Assembly (NCBI GenBank): GCA_941918925.1
Contig: OW799233.1
Coordinates: 79,921,797-79,985,796, forward strand
Origin: Phyto melanocephala
Lineage: Eukaryota; Arthropoda; Insecta; Diptera; Rhinophoridae
Length of the DNA: 64,000 nt
Reading direction: 5' to 3'
A model generated the notes under the pieces. It did not search any database. It was not told the origin of the DNA and saw nothing but the letters and a program-made list of their open reading frames with translations. Position numbers and translations under genes: made by a program. The first letter of the stretch is position 1; every line of letters begins with the position of its first letter. Below, piece by piece: positions 1-10,809 of this stretch.

Positions 1-106
1 AGCCCGTAGTCATGTTTTTCAAAACGAGATATCAAACTCTTAAATCGGTTATGTAGTTCCGAAAATATTTACAAAGAAGACAAGCAACGCGGACCGGGTC
101 AGCTAG
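1..106 (-). repeat. ACTAGC-class retroelement/SINE-like fragment, reversed
   Basis: Read on the minus strand this begins ACTAGCTGACCCGGTCCGCG. The same opening hexamer followed by a GTG/CGCGACTT-like stretch recurs at 10365-10420, 19993-20282 and 41604-41680. The longest copy ends in a TTATATTAGTAGGAT-like tail that resembles RTE-type LINE/SINE 3' tails. The class assignment is inference. An alternative is a Helitron end, because on the plus strand it finishes in CTAG followed by T. Confidence 0.35.
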
Positions 107-797
107 TATATGATATTATTTAAGTTGGAATCGATAGCGTAATAAAGATTACTTTCACAAAGAGTTGAAAGCATTGATGACCTAAACATAAAGATATTTA
201 CCGGTAAAATAGGCTTAAAAACAGATTTAAAGAATTTATATGGCTATTTATCAATTAGTAAAAGATTTTATCAATTATATCGAAAGTATTCAGTCACGTT
301 TGGGATACAACTTAAAATTAACGATTGCAATGACATCGAGACCTGAATCAATTGAGCTTTTTGACATGAATCGATAAAAGATCACTAGTTTAACATAATG
401 TGGGTCGTGTAATCAAAAATGCGCAAATTTAGCTGTTTTTACAATATGAGTTTAGTAACTTTTCTGCCAACATTTTGTTTCACTTCCATACACTTTTTTG
501 CTAAAAGCTGTTAGTGGTCGTTAACTTTAGGCCCTTATAACACTTTCATACTGACAAGTGTTTGTAGGCAAAAAATCAGACTTTCTATACATTTTCACGG
601 ACCGCACCGTGGCTTTTAATTGCTTAACTCCTGTCCTGTCCTGTCCTGTCTTTAATATATCGAATAGTAAATTTTTAATGGCCAACACTTTTATTCTATT
701 ATATTATTCTATTATTATACTATTTATTCTCAAAAGTTGTTCTTTGATACTAAAAATTTAATTTGTTTACAGAAGTATGTTTAAAATAATATATGTA
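107..797. other. AT-rich sequence, nothing recognised
   Basis: No coding frame of note and no recognised repeat. A short run of three CCTGT pentamers lies near 630-650. The only open frame (558-761) starts at a non-ATG codon, is short and has no recognisable motif. Confidence 0.5.
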
Positions 798-803
798 TGT
801 ACA

Positions 804-3381
804 TTAGAGTGGCCATAGTGGAAATTTTTTTGAAAAGTTAAATTTTTCGCACTGAAAAATATGAGGTTGGAGATAACAATAATTATGCATATTTTTTTAA
901 TTCCGAGTACCTACGGGTTGAGCCCAAACTTTTATTACATTACCCATTTGTCACTATTTTTGTTCCTGTTTGTATTTAAATAACAAAAAAAATCTGACTT
1001 TATGTTCCCAACTGAATTTCTTCGATACCCTTAATTATTACCTTTCCAACGAGCCGCAATAGTCTGCTGATAAACTACGGATAATCTTGCCCGGAATACC
1101 CAAAAACCTAAGTCCAAAAAAATAGGTGAATTTTTAAAATTTTTTTTATTGTTGATAACTTACTAATGAAGCCTTTTTGTTGGCTTATCCTCTTCGTCGT
1201 CGTCGAAATCTGTAATTAGTTTTTAGTAAACGGTTAAGTGTTGCCATATTCGTTTTGCGGTGCAGTATTCTTCTTGGTCCTTCCAAATTGCAGCTCATAC
1301 GCTATAATTTGTATATATCAAGGAATCCATCGATCCCGCGGAAAAATCCATTTCGTTGATGATCGAATGTTAGCAAGCATGGATAAATGCCGCATCAGTG
1401 ATCGCATTTAACATCTGCTACAATTACAGCCGTCTTGCGGAAGTTGCAGGAAATGCAGCCTGACTTAAACGACATAAAAGTGGAAGATTTCGTCTTTAAC
1501 CGAACATCGTTTCAAACAATGCGAAAGGAATATCGGCGCAGACAAGCGAAACAGATCATAGATGAATTCAAGGTACATATTTAATAATTAAATATAAATA
1601 AATATCTTGAAGGAAATTAACATAATATTTAATTTCAACATAGATTCCTGAAGTATTTGTCTTGCACTAGGACGGAAAAATGCTTCCAGATATGAAAGGC
1701 AAGGACAAAGTTGATCGATTGGCTCTCGTTATAACCGCAGAGAACGAAGAAAAACTCCTTGGCATTGCAAAACTTGAAGAATCTTGTGGTGAAAATATTG
1801 CTGAAGGCATTGAAAAATTCCTACGCAAATGGAAGATTGATAATTTAGTGCAAATTGTGGCTTTTGACACAACATCTACAAACACTGGTATTGAAAAAGG
1901 CTCAGCATATTTGCTTGAAAGTAAATTGGGTCACGATTTACTTTTTCTACCGTGTCGCCATCATATCAGCGAATTGCTTATTAAAGCTGTGTTTGATTTA
2001 AATTTCGGAAAAACATCAGCACCAGAAGTCACTCTCTTTAATCGTTTTTCAAAAGACTGGAAAAATATGAATATCAATACTTTCAAGAGTGGAGTATTGG
2101 ATGAAGCAGTGCAAAAAAACTTAACAGCAGCCGAAATAGAGACGCACAAGAACTTTTGTCTTGAGGCGTTGAAATCTCATTATGTGCGAGCCGATTATAA
2201 GGAGTTGTTGCAACTTTCGCTAATTTTTCTTGGTAAGGAAGTACCAAATTTTACGCAGTTGCGTTTGCCTGGCGCAACAATTCATGCAAGGCTTATGTCC
2301 AAAGCTATATACTGCTATAAGATTTTTTTGCTTCGCGAACAATTCAAGATGACATCCTCCGAGCTGAAAGGCATTCGAAACATTTGCATTTTCTTGACGC
2401 GAATTTATGTTTCGTATTGGTTCGGATGCGTTAACGCTGTATCTGCACCGCGTCAAGATTTACAATTTATTAAAGACGTTATTTCATATTTCGATCTAAA
2501 TGTTTCAAATGCCTTATTGTCAAAATTCAAAAACCATTTATGGTATTTATCGGAAGAGGCGGTGGCTCTTGGATTTTTCGATGAAACTATATCTATTGAA
2601 GTGAAGCGGAAAATGGTTGAAGCTCTTGGCAATCATGTTGACGAAAATGACAAAGTTATTCCAAAAAGATTGAACTTAACGCTGGAACAAGTGAAATCGT
2701 TTGAAAATAAGGATTTAAGTTCTTTCGTTACTCCTCGCACCAAGCGTTTTTTTCATCGTTTAGAAATCGATGTGACATTTTTTGAATTGGATCCATCGAT
2801 TTGGAAGGACCAAGAAGAATACTGCACCGCAAAACGAATATGCCAACACTTAACCGTTGTAAATGACCCGGCAGAAAGAGCAATAAAACTAATAACAGAT
2901 TTCAATCGGGCATTGACATACGACGAAGAGGATAAGCAGTATTTGCTTCAAGTTGTGGAGCACTTCATTAGTATAATATTATCAGCAATAAAAAAAAATT
3001 AAAAAATAAATAAAAAAAAAAATTAAAAAATAAATTTTTTTTTCGGACCTTGGTTTTTGGGTATTCCGGGCAAGATTATCTGTAGTTTATCAGCAGACTA
3101 TTGCGGCTCGTTGGAAAGGTAATAATTAAAGGTATCGAAGAAATTCAGTTGGGAACATAAAGTCAGATTTTTTTTGTTATTTAAATACAAACAGGAACAA
3201 AAATAGTGACAAATGGGTAATGTAATAAAAGTTTGGGCTCAACCCGGAGGTACTCGGAATTAAAAAAAAAAAAAAAAAAATATGCATAATTATTGTTATC
3301 TCCAACCTCATATTTTTCAGTGCGAAAACTTTTGGATTTAACATTTTTAATTTTTTCTATATAACGCTATGGCCAGTCTAA
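804..3381 (+). mobile_element. DNA transposon with about 500-bp inverted arms (CRHH-type transposase)
   Basis: The ends read TTAGAGTGGCCATAG and, on the opposite strand, TTAGACTGGCCATAG. Both are flanked by TGTACA (798-803 and 3382-3387), which is a possible 6-bp target duplication, although the palindromic flank makes this ambiguous. The inverted arms run from about 804-1288 and 2799-3381, so they reach into the 3' coding part of the transposase: the left arm contains a decayed reversed copy of the last ~200 bp of the coding sequence. The transposase is broken, so this copy is not autonomous. I cannot place it in a named superfamily. The conserved core (HWDGK-like, FDTTSTNTG, CRHH, DPAER) is that of a family I associate with uncharacterised multi-copy proteins in aphids and Hydra. 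Confidence 0.8.
1383..3002 (+). pseudogene. Broken transposase of the CRHH-type DNA transposon, two exons
   Basis: A first coding segment (about 1384-1572, with one frameshift near 1408) ends at a GT donor at 1573. An AG acceptor at 1642-1643 opens a second exon in phase 0, which runs to the stop at 3000-3002. The second exon has an in-frame TAG at 1668-1670, exactly where related proteins have Trp in an H-W-D-G-K motif, so the long open frame from Met 1680 (440 aa) is only the downstream part. Visible motifs are D-G-K around 1671, F-D-T-T-S-T-N-T-G at residues 62-70, C-R-H-H at about 91-94, and N-D-P-A-E-R near residue 400. The D, D and E of these motifs are candidates for the catalytic triad of an RNase-H-like fold; that is inference from spacing. 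The frameshift plus the nonsense codon make it a pseudogene. Confidence 0.75.
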
Positions 3382-3387
3382 TGTACA

Positions 3388-3827
3388 TACATATGTATAT
3401 TTGTTTTGTAAGTTCTTTGATTTTTTATAAAACTTCAAAACCAATTAATAAGATTTTTAAAATAAATTAAAAATATAATTTAAATTTATAAATACATAAA
3501 TCAATTAAACTTCTTTAAGCAATAATTTTTTAGTCTACAACTCGTATTTATAAAAATTTTTCTGCGATTGTATGAATGCAATCTGTGAGATTAAATATAT
3601 ATAAATGAAAGCGATTTAAAAGGAACTCTTAAAGAAATCAGTAATAAATTTCATTATGTATTTAAAATTTTTAAAGATGAATTAAATTTTAGAAACTAGA
3701 ATCAATTCTGACTATTAAGTCAGCGGTAAATTTTTAAATGAGTTTTTAAATCTAAAATTTGCTTTATAAACATCCATGGATGATATTAAGTAAAAGGTTA
3801 TAAAAATTGTTTTTTTTTCATTTTTTG
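3388..3827. other. AT-rich spacer
   Basis: Mostly A/T with homopolymer runs. No coding potential or repeat family recognised. Confidence 0.5.
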
Positions 3828-4640
3828 TACCCTTCACCTGTGGTGCACAAGGGTATATATAGCTTTGTCATTCCGTTTGCAATTTCTACAATTTTCATTT
3901 CCGACCCCAGAAAATATATATTTTCTGAAAGCTTATGAATAGAGGAGTCGTTTAAGACCTGACCGTCTGTCTGTCTGTCTGTCCGTGTGTTGGTTGAAAT
4001 TAACTTTAAGAAGCAACCATATGTTCCTCAGACCTGTGAATGGTATCAATCTTTTGGAAATATTCGGGAATGAATCGCTATTGAAACTAATTTTTTAAAT
4101 TAATTTAATTTTAATTTTTTTTTATTGTTTTTTTTTGTTTTTAATAAATTTTTTTTATATATTTTTGTAATTTTTTTTTTTTGGAAACATTTACGTAAAC
4201 TCAATTTATAATTCTGCAATGGGATGTTTTGTATATGTATGTTTTTTATACCCGCTACCATAAAAGCTAGGGGTCTCAAATTTTGCCAGCATTTTTCTTA
4301 TAGACAAGGTTTGTTTGGTATTGAAAATGGGCTAAATCGGAATATTTAGCCCGAAAAAAACCGTGTCCTTCGAACATCGAATAAAATGGAATTGTGTCCA
4401 AACGCATTAACGTAGACTCATGCAACTTCGAATATATGTTTCCTGAGTAAATATTATCTAAATCTATGCATTAGGAGAGGAGTTATCGATCAAAATGTAC
4501 GAAAATTTATACCGCACAGTGTATTTTTCGGTGTATTTAAAAACAAAAACGTCATAAAAGCAACAAAATTGGATGTACGACTCTGAAATTTCGCTCACTT
4601 TGCTTTTTGGTAAGACGCTTTTTTCTATTGGAAAATCAAT

Positions 4641-6240
4641 GTGCCACGCCCACCTTTCGTATAACGTTTTACCCAAAATTCATATAATTTCTCTACTAAT
4701 AAAGATTTTGGAATACTAACAGGCTATATTGAAACACCTAAGTTGTACTCATTCACAAAAATAATTTTGACACGCCTACTACAACGCCCACTTTTCACGT
4801 TATCTACCGTTAATGAAATTTAAAAGCTCATAAAACCGAACAAATTAGAGCTATGATGATGAAATTTGCTACGTATATCCCTCTAGGCAATGTCATTACT
4901 GTGCCGAAAAATTAAGGTGCCACACCCACTTTTACGCCCACCTCCCATATAACGTTTTACCTAAAATTCATATAATTTCTCTATTAATAAAGATTTTGAA
5001 ATAATAAAGGACTATATTGAAACATCTAAGTTTTACTCATTAGCAAAAACAACTTTGACACGCCTACTATAACGCCCACTTTTCACGTTATCTACCGTTA
5101 ATGAAATTTAAAAGCTCATAAAACCGACAAAATTAGAGATGTGATGATAAAATTTACTAAGTTTATCCCTTTAGGCAATGTCATTACTGTGTCAGAAAAT
5201 TAAGGTGCCACGCCCACTTTTACGCCCACCTCCCATATAACGTTTTACCAAAATTCATATAATTTCTCTATTAATAAAGATTTTGGTATAATAAAGGACT
5301 ATATTGAAATATATAAGTTGTACTCATTAGCAAAAACAACTTTGACACGCCTACTGTAACGCCCACTTTTCACGTTATCTACCGTTAATGAAATTTAAAA
5401 GCTCATAAAACCGACAAAATTAGAGATGTGATGATAAAATTTACTACGTTTATCCCTCTAGGCAATGTCATTACTGTGCCAAAAAATTAAGGTGCCACGC
5501 CCACTTTGACGCCCACCTCCCAAGTAACGTTTTACCTAAAATTCATATAATTTCTCTATTAATAAAGATTTTGGAATAATAAAGGACTATATTGAAACAT
5601 CTAAGTTGTACTCATTAGCAAAAACAACTTTGACACGCCTACTATAACGCCCACTTTTCACGTTATCTACCGTTAATGAAATTTAAAAGCTCATAAAACC
5701 GATAAAATTAGAGATATGATGATCAAATTTGCTACGTTTATCCCTCTAGGCAATGTCATTACTGTGCCGAAAAATTAAGGTGCCACGCCCACTTTTACGC
5801 CCACCTCCCATAAAACGTTTTACATAAAATTCATATAATTTCTCTATTAATAAAGATTTTAGAATAATAAAGGACTATATTAAAACATCTAAGTTGTACT
5901 CATTAGCAAAAACAACTTTGACACGCCTACTATAACGCCCACTTTTCACGTTATCTACCGTTAATGACATTTAAAAGCTCATAAAACCAATAAAATTAGA
6001 GGTATGATGATAAAACTTACTACGTATATCCTTCTAAACAATGTAATTGTTGTGCCAAAAAATCAAGGTGACACGCGCACTTTAACGCCTACCTCCCATA
6101 TAACGGTTTGTCTTAAATTCATGTAATTTCTCTATTGACAAAGTTTTTGGGAAAAGGACTATATTGAAATATCTAAGTTGTATTTATTAGCAGAAACTTT
6201 ATTGACACGCCTAATTTAACGCCCACTTTCACTAAAAGAC
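4641..6240 (+). repeat. 288-bp tandem repeat array inside HINE-B
   Basis: Successive GTGCCAC(G/A)CCCAC starts lie at 4641, 4917, 5205, 5492, 5780 and a decayed one at 6068. The spacings are 276, 288, 287, 288 and 288 bp. Each unit holds GCCCACCTCCCATATAACG, TTTCTCTATTAATAAAG, GACACGCCTACTATAACGCC and CTACCGTTAATGAAATTT segments. The central copies are much more alike than the outer ones, as expected from unequal exchange. Other HINE-B copies carry one to about three units. Confidence 0.9.
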
Positions 6241-6280
6241 TAAATTAACGAAAACATTTTACTATCATATCGACGTTATT

Positions 6281-6896
6281 AAGGGTGGTTAAATTTTAAG
6301 GGCCGATGTTGATTTTAAATAAAACACAAATTATTTAAGAAATTATTATCATTTCTTTTTATAATGATAATATTTGTATGATTCAATTTATATGGGAGAA
6401 AATATCGGACAAATGGCACCCACCACCTAACCTCGGCGCCACACCTTCAACCGATGGTCCAAATTTTCAATGACAATGTTGATGCTCAATTGTTGGGCAT
6501 GATGATGAGTCGAGGTTGACTGCTCTTTTGCCACACTATCGCAAAAAAACAGCAATGGTTCCCATTCAACGAACTAAGAAGGCATTCACAGATTTTCTAA
6601 CATTTTATACAGACCTGTTTTGCAGAATTTTAAATATTTTTTACAATTCTGCCGAATGTGAACGAATTTGAGCGATTATGTTGATCAAAAGAATTACGAA
6701 GTGCACAAAATGCATTTTGATTTGAACGCCCATTTTTATAAAAAAACTGAATAATTTTAAAGCGTTGCTCATTTGCGTATCTTTCCACGGATCAAATTGA
6801 GTAAGTTTGAGATTGAGAAGTGTCAAGTGAAATGCAGAAAACAAATTTAAAGTCTAGGTGTAGTTCACCTTCAACCCTTAAAATTTAACCACCCAC
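6281..6896 (-). mobile_element. Mariner remnant nested in HINE-B (copy 1)
   Basis: The inverted ends AAGGGTGGTTAAATTTTAAG and TTAAAATTTAACCACCC bound 616 bp. Read on the minus strand, one frame gives a mariner helix-turn-helix pattern (I-I-Q-F-F-Y-K-N-G-R-S) followed by S-V-A-K-E-Q-S-T-S-like and Q-Q-L-like residues. That is the N-terminal DNA-binding region of a Tc1/mariner transposase without a catalytic domain. The same remnant sits at the same place in the HINE-B copies at 23659-24219 and 32412-33029. Confidence 0.8.
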
Positions 6897-7148
6897 TACA
6901 AAGAAAGTGATACATATTTTATTATGAAGAGATTATTTCATAATGATTAACAAAGTAATAAATATTGTGCTTTAAATGTACACAAAATTGGTGGTGGGTA
7001 TAAAAGATTCGGCACAGCCGAATATAGTGCTCTTACTTGCTTTTATTTCATATGAGATGAATGGTGATACAAGCAATTGATATTGCATGTCTACACGTTG
7101 TGAAGGGCATATAAGATTCGGCACGGCCGAATATAGCACTCTTACTTG

Positions 7149-7341
7149 TTTTTGTATTTATTTTTTTTAAACACACATACATAAACCAAATTTATAATTT
7201 TAAAATGGGATTTTTTTATATATGTAAGCACATATTTCATATTATTGAGGTGAATGGTGATACAAGCAATTGTTATTGCATGTCTATACGTTGTGAAGGG
7301 TATATAAGAGTCGGCACGGCCGAATATAGCATTCTTACTTG
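7149..7341 (+). repeat. Extra HINE-A 3' end in tandem
   Basis: Repeats the HINE-A 3' portion (GAGGTGAATGGTGATAC, GTGAAGGGTATATAAG, GGCACGGCC, ATTCTTACTTG) directly after the end of the split HINE-A. This is either a tandemly duplicated 3' end or a 5'-truncated neighbour. Confidence 0.65.
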
Positions 7342-7505
7342 TTAGACCTAGATAAGAAATGTATTTGTGCATATTACATTAAAGGTTGTAATTTGTTATA
7401 TGACCCACCACAGTGGAATTATTTCGGAACAGACATAACGTGAGATTACGGAGATTTAAGATATCCAAACTTTTTTGCTGTTTTACATAACATTTTAGAA
7501 TTGTT

Positions 7506-7857
7506 TTTAAAGGTCTTCACTATTTAACTCCTACTGAAGATATTAAGGTAGAATTACTATTGTAAGGGCAAACAACATCTATTACTAATGCTAGAAGTGG
7601 TATTTCCGACAGACCACCTTCCATGTTTTATTAAACTAGATTCAAAAACCAAAACCAAATTCAAGCCAATGAATTTGCTGCAATGTCATTGCTGCCAGCT
7701 CTAGGGTGTGAAATGTAGAATAGATCATTCAACTTCCGAATGTTCTAAGCCAATTGATCCTCACCTTTGTTGTTTATACTGCCTAAGTAACCACAACGTT
7801 TATAATAAAGACTGTAAAGTTTATCCAGACCTTTTTTCGAAAATAGATAAGTAACAG
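7506..7857 (+). pseudogene. Jockey-like LINE gag fragment
   Basis: One frame reads G-L-H-Y-L-T-P-T-E-D-I-K-V-E-L-L and then, after breaks, C-H-C-C-Q-L, C-R-I-D-H-S-T-S-E-C and C-C-L-Y-C-L-S-N-H-N-V-Y-N-K-D-C. This is the 'GLH..TP...I...L' segment followed by CCHC knuckles typical of ORF1 of jockey-clade non-LTR retrotransposons. In-frame stops (for example after ELL, and at the knuckle where Trp or Gly is usual) show decay. No RT region follows, so it is a short dead fragment. Confidence 0.65.
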
Positions 7858-8211
7858 GTTAAAATTATATTACAATGGTAGAACAAATTTAAACTTTGTA
7901 TTTAAAACAAAAAAAAAACTCTCAACTAAATGATATACATTATAATAAACTACATGGAAACAAAAGATGTATTGAAATCACCAGATTCAAACTTTGCCGC
8001 TCTCTTAGAAAAACTAAATAAAAATCAATGAACATGACAAATATTCAAGTGAATCTAAGAATAACAGCATGAAATACCAACGGTCCCTTATTAAATGATT
8101 GTATTAATAAAATTACGAGTTAAATATGTATTCTTCATTTAATTGAAAAACAACATTAAGTATCTGCTGTCATCGAAATTACTTGCGATAACAATAGCGT
8201 TAATAATTTTA
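7858..8211. other. AT-rich spacer
   Basis: Nothing recognised: no long frame and no match to the other repeats in the window. Confidence 0.45.
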
Positions 8212-9251
8212 ATACCCACCACCAAAAAATGTGTGGGAATATATATTCATTTTGTCACTGCGTTCTTAAAAATGTTCATTTTAGATCCCAAAAGGTATTT
8301 TTTTTCTAAGTCATGCTGAAAGCACGATAGAGATCGAACAGGAAAAGGTAGGCGATACAATTTGAAAAATGGGCTAAATGGTCTTTCTGACATCGAATAA
8401 AATGCGATTGTGTCTACACGCAATCACGTAGAGTGAAATATTTTGGAAGAATTATGGTCTCTGTGTTATAATTTCTAAGGTAGAGATCATTACCAAAAGT
8501 TACTTTGACATGCCTACTCCATCGCACACCTCTTACATATGGCATAATATAATTTAAATAAAATTTAAAAACTCTTTAAACAGACAGCAATAGATTAACC
8601 ATTGTGAAATTTTGTATTTTTCTGTGTAAATGTCATTAAGACGGCAAAAACTTAAGGTGGCACCCACACTTTAACGTCCACCAAGTTGATATGTTTTTCT
8701 ACCTCTGCTACCGAATCATAATCTAATGCTTTGGTGTTTTACCTAAAAGTTACAAATGAAGATCAGATTTTTTCAACTTCTGGACGAGAGAGAGAGAGAG
8801 AGAGAGGAACGATATGGGTAACAAAAGAAAGGGTTTGGCTAGCAAAATATAGGACATTAAAAAATTAAATCCAAGGTGGCCGCCACTACACAATGACGTA
8901 CAAAACAATTATATGGGTAAAATTTAGTTATTAAAAATGTACCAACTTTAACCTCCTCAATATTGATATTAAACGAAAGGACTTGGTCAGTAGAATACAG
9001 AAAACAATGAACAAGTTAAAATTTAAGATGGCGTCCTAAACAAAATTGCTGATATATTATTCCTTAACCCTAATAAAAGGGCTTGACTAATAAAATACAG
9101 CTAACTATTTATGTACATATGTAAAAATTCAAAATCAAAGATGGGGTCAGAAATGATAAAGAAAAGTGACATACTAGGCTACGATGTTGTCACTACATGA
9201 TAGTGGAGAGTATTATCAGATTCGACTCGGCCGAATGTAGCGTCTTTATTG
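8212..9251 (+). mobile_element. Chimeric HINE-B/HINE-C element
   Basis: It begins ATACCCACCACCAAAAAATG (HINE-B 5' end), shows the AAAGCACGATAGAG and TCGAATAAAATGC segments of HINE-B and a decayed CACACTTTAACG. From about 8840 it changes to HINE-C-like sequence (GGTGGCCGCCACTAC, GGCTTGACTAATAAAATACAG) and ends with a GATTCGACTCGGCCGAA hairpin near 9220. A GA microsatellite (8785-8806) interrupts it. Confidence 0.6.
8785..8806. repeat. (GA)n microsatellite
   Basis: About eleven GA dinucleotides in a row inside the chimeric HINE. A second (GA)n tract lies at 11262-11289. Confidence 0.9.
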
Positions 9252-9291
9252 AGCTTACTGATACTTACCCAGCAAAATAACACAGATAAAA

Positions 9292-10350
9292 GGTCTGTCT
9301 GCGTTCTTTTCCAGTAGCAAATATTCAGTAAATTTTTTTGAGAGAGTAAGACTAATTTTACTCTGTCGGCAAAAAATATATCAAAAAGTACGCAGACAGT
9401 ATCCAGTAAGATCTTGCAAGAAAACAGCTGATCGGTGTGTAAACAATTGAAATAACAAAGCAAAAGAATTTTAGCATATGTGTACGCAAAAGTGAATTCT
9501 CGCGGTAAATTAAAAAATTATTATTTAAAGTGAAGCCTAAAGATTATTGCAAATTAAAAAATTTGTTTATTACACTGTTATTAATTTGGTAAGTTCAATT
9601 TCTTCTTAGTTTTGAGTTTTATTTGTCGGGTTTCTTATAAAACTTCTTTTGCTAACATTGCCCAACATAGTGCAAGATTAACAATGGAGAAAAATAATTT
9701 GGAAGTGAAATGCTCGCCAGGAACGTTTAAAAGGGTTGAAGATGGTAAATATAATGAAAATGCAACTTAAATATTCAAAAATTTATTTTATGCTTACAGG
9801 CGAAGAATATAGACAAGTTCTGGCAGCCCAAGTGGCGGGCATGAATGAGTACAACGAAATAATATTTTTACAAAACGATGGCAATGAGATTGATGCTAAA
9901 AAAACAGTTTGGCTGGAAGCATCCACCAAATTGTTAATTAGTTTGTTGGTTCTGCCATCTCAATCCACTTACATCACGGTCGCAGTATATTTGGACCTTT
10001 CTAGCATGAAGTAAAATGTCATGTTTATTATAATTTTGTATAAACGTTAAACATTAACACAATTCTAACTAATTACCACTGCCATTGTTGAATTTTAATT
10101 TTTATTTTCGTTTCACAAAAATTATTTCATAATTGGTAAATAAAAACAGCTGTTCAAACTAGTTGCAAAATCTTGCAAGCAGCAATTTCTCCAGCAACAT
10201 TTTGCAAGTTCTCTAACTTCCAAATGTCAAAAAATTTTCTTTTTGCCTCTCTCGCTGCAAGAGATTTGGAGTACGCAGACAACATTTTGCAAGATTTTGT
10301 AACATTTTGCACAAAATGATGCAAAATATGTATACGCAGACAGACTTAAT
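9292..10350 (+). mobile_element. Small DNA transposon with GTCTGTCTGCGT ends
   Basis: GTCTGTCTGCGT near 9293 is matched in inverse orientation by ACGCAGACAGAC near 10337-10348. Subterminal GTACGCAGACA motifs occur near both ends (about 9390 and 10272), and AACAGCTG recurs near both arms (9425 and 10145). It holds a small two-exon ORF. I could not find a clean target duplication. PIF/Harbinger is a possible class because such elements carry a Myb/SANT-like protein, but no DDE transposase is present in this copy. Confidence 0.55.
9684..10014 (+). CDS. Spliced 91-aa Myb/SANT-like protein of the small transposon
   Basis: ATG at 9684 opens a 61-nt first exon (to 9744). A GT donor at 9745 and a TTACAG acceptor ending at 9799 remove a 55-nt intron, and exon 2 runs to the TAA at 10012-10014, giving 91 aa. 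The middle contains D-G-N-E-I-D-A-K-K-T-V-W followed by S-T-K-L-L-I. This resembles the start of a Myb/SANT or MADF-type DNA-binding domain (a conserved Trp, then a leucine-rich helix). The rest of the domain is missing: after L-L-V-L the frame runs into an unrelated tail. I read it as a truncated DNA-binding protein of a non-autonomous transposon rather than a host gene. The splice sites and start are inferred from sequence only. Confidence 0.5.
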
Positions 10351-10364
10351 AACATAGTTTAACA

Positions 10365-10420
10365 GATAGGAAACCTTTCATCCCGATAACTATCATACGA
10401 AGTCGCGGGCACACGCTAGT
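10365..10420 (-). repeat. ACTAGC-class fragment, reversed
   Basis: The minus strand reads ACTAGCGTGTGCCCGCGACT, then TTATCGGGAT. This parallels the start of the copy at 19993 and the one at 41604. Confidence 0.5.
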
Positions 10421-10597
10421 TCATAATAAATGTCTTACTTAAAAATGCGAAATTTTCATAGAAAATCTGCTTACTAATCGTATATTAAGTTAAAAAAAAT
10501 TATTATGTGTATTTGGGTTATTGACAAATATTTGTGCAATAAATTTTAATTAAAATTTTGTTTGTATTTTAAACAATTATACATAAATTTTTTTTAC

Positions 10598-10796
10598 TTA
10601 GATGTGGAAAACGTCAATTTGTCGATAATCATCTGTTTTCTGTGGCTCTTTTTTTCGCCCTCGGCACTTTTGATTTTTTTCCTCATGTGCTTGGGAATGA
10701 CGCGCAAGACTTCCGAATCTATTTGCACGGGCATTGAATTTTGTCTCATGACTGGCCATCTCTTTTTATTATCTTGGACTGCAGCTGCTGTTTTGC
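10598..10796 (-). CDS. Possible internal exon of an unknown gene
   Basis: On the minus strand a TTTATATTTAAG acceptor (AG at 10798-10797) is followed by a fully open frame of 199 nt ending at a possible CTAA/GTAAAA donor (10597-10596). The reading is basic and looks protein-like: K-T-A-A-A-V-Q, then R-W-P-V-M-R-Q, and a K/R-rich stretch H-M-R-K-K-I-K. Base composition is clearly richer in G+C than its surroundings. The opposite strand is also open (79 codons), but its translation is a hydrophobic mixture typical of an antisense shadow. No domain recognised and no neighbouring exon found, so this is tentative. Confidence 0.3.
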
Positions 10797-10809
10797 CTTA
10801 AATATAAAT

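Larger units (their letters stand above)
4248..7039 (+). mobile_element. HINE-B with tandem array and nested mariner remnant
   Basis: It starts ATACCCGCTACC, has lost the usual ~190 bp between the 5' end and AAGCTAGGGG, carries a six-copy internal array (4641-6240), then a mariner remnant (6281-6896), and ends GATTCGGCACAGCCGAA...TGCTCTTACTTG at 7039. It sits between T-runs of HINE-A, matching the T/T insertion preference known for Helentron-type elements. The short frames it contains are not genes. Confidence 0.8.
3828..7148 (+). mobile_element. HINE-A (INE-1-like element) split by a HINE-B insertion
   Basis: The 5' part (3828-4247) has the family start ACCCTTCACC, the complementary AAGGGTATATATAG, the CCGACCCCA...TATATATTTTCTG segment and CTGTCTGTCC runs. 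It breaks in a T-run at 4247 and resumes after the insert (7041-7148) with the HINE-A 3' segment: ATGAGATGAATGGTGATAC, GAAGGGCATATAAGATTCGG, the hairpin and CTCTTACTTG. The order and content match the complete HINE-A copies at 11547-12304 and 30331-31204. No protein is encoded. The ends resemble Drosophila INE-1/DINE-1, which is established as Helentron-associated; family membership here is by my recall of that pattern. Confidence 0.75.

Noticed and set aside
4641..6240. CRISPR array
   Set aside because: Direct repeats are 288 bp with no separate unique spacers, in a eukaryotic repeat context.
10562..10801. 79-codon plus-strand frame
   Set aside because: Hydrophobic antisense mirror of the better minus-strand reading.
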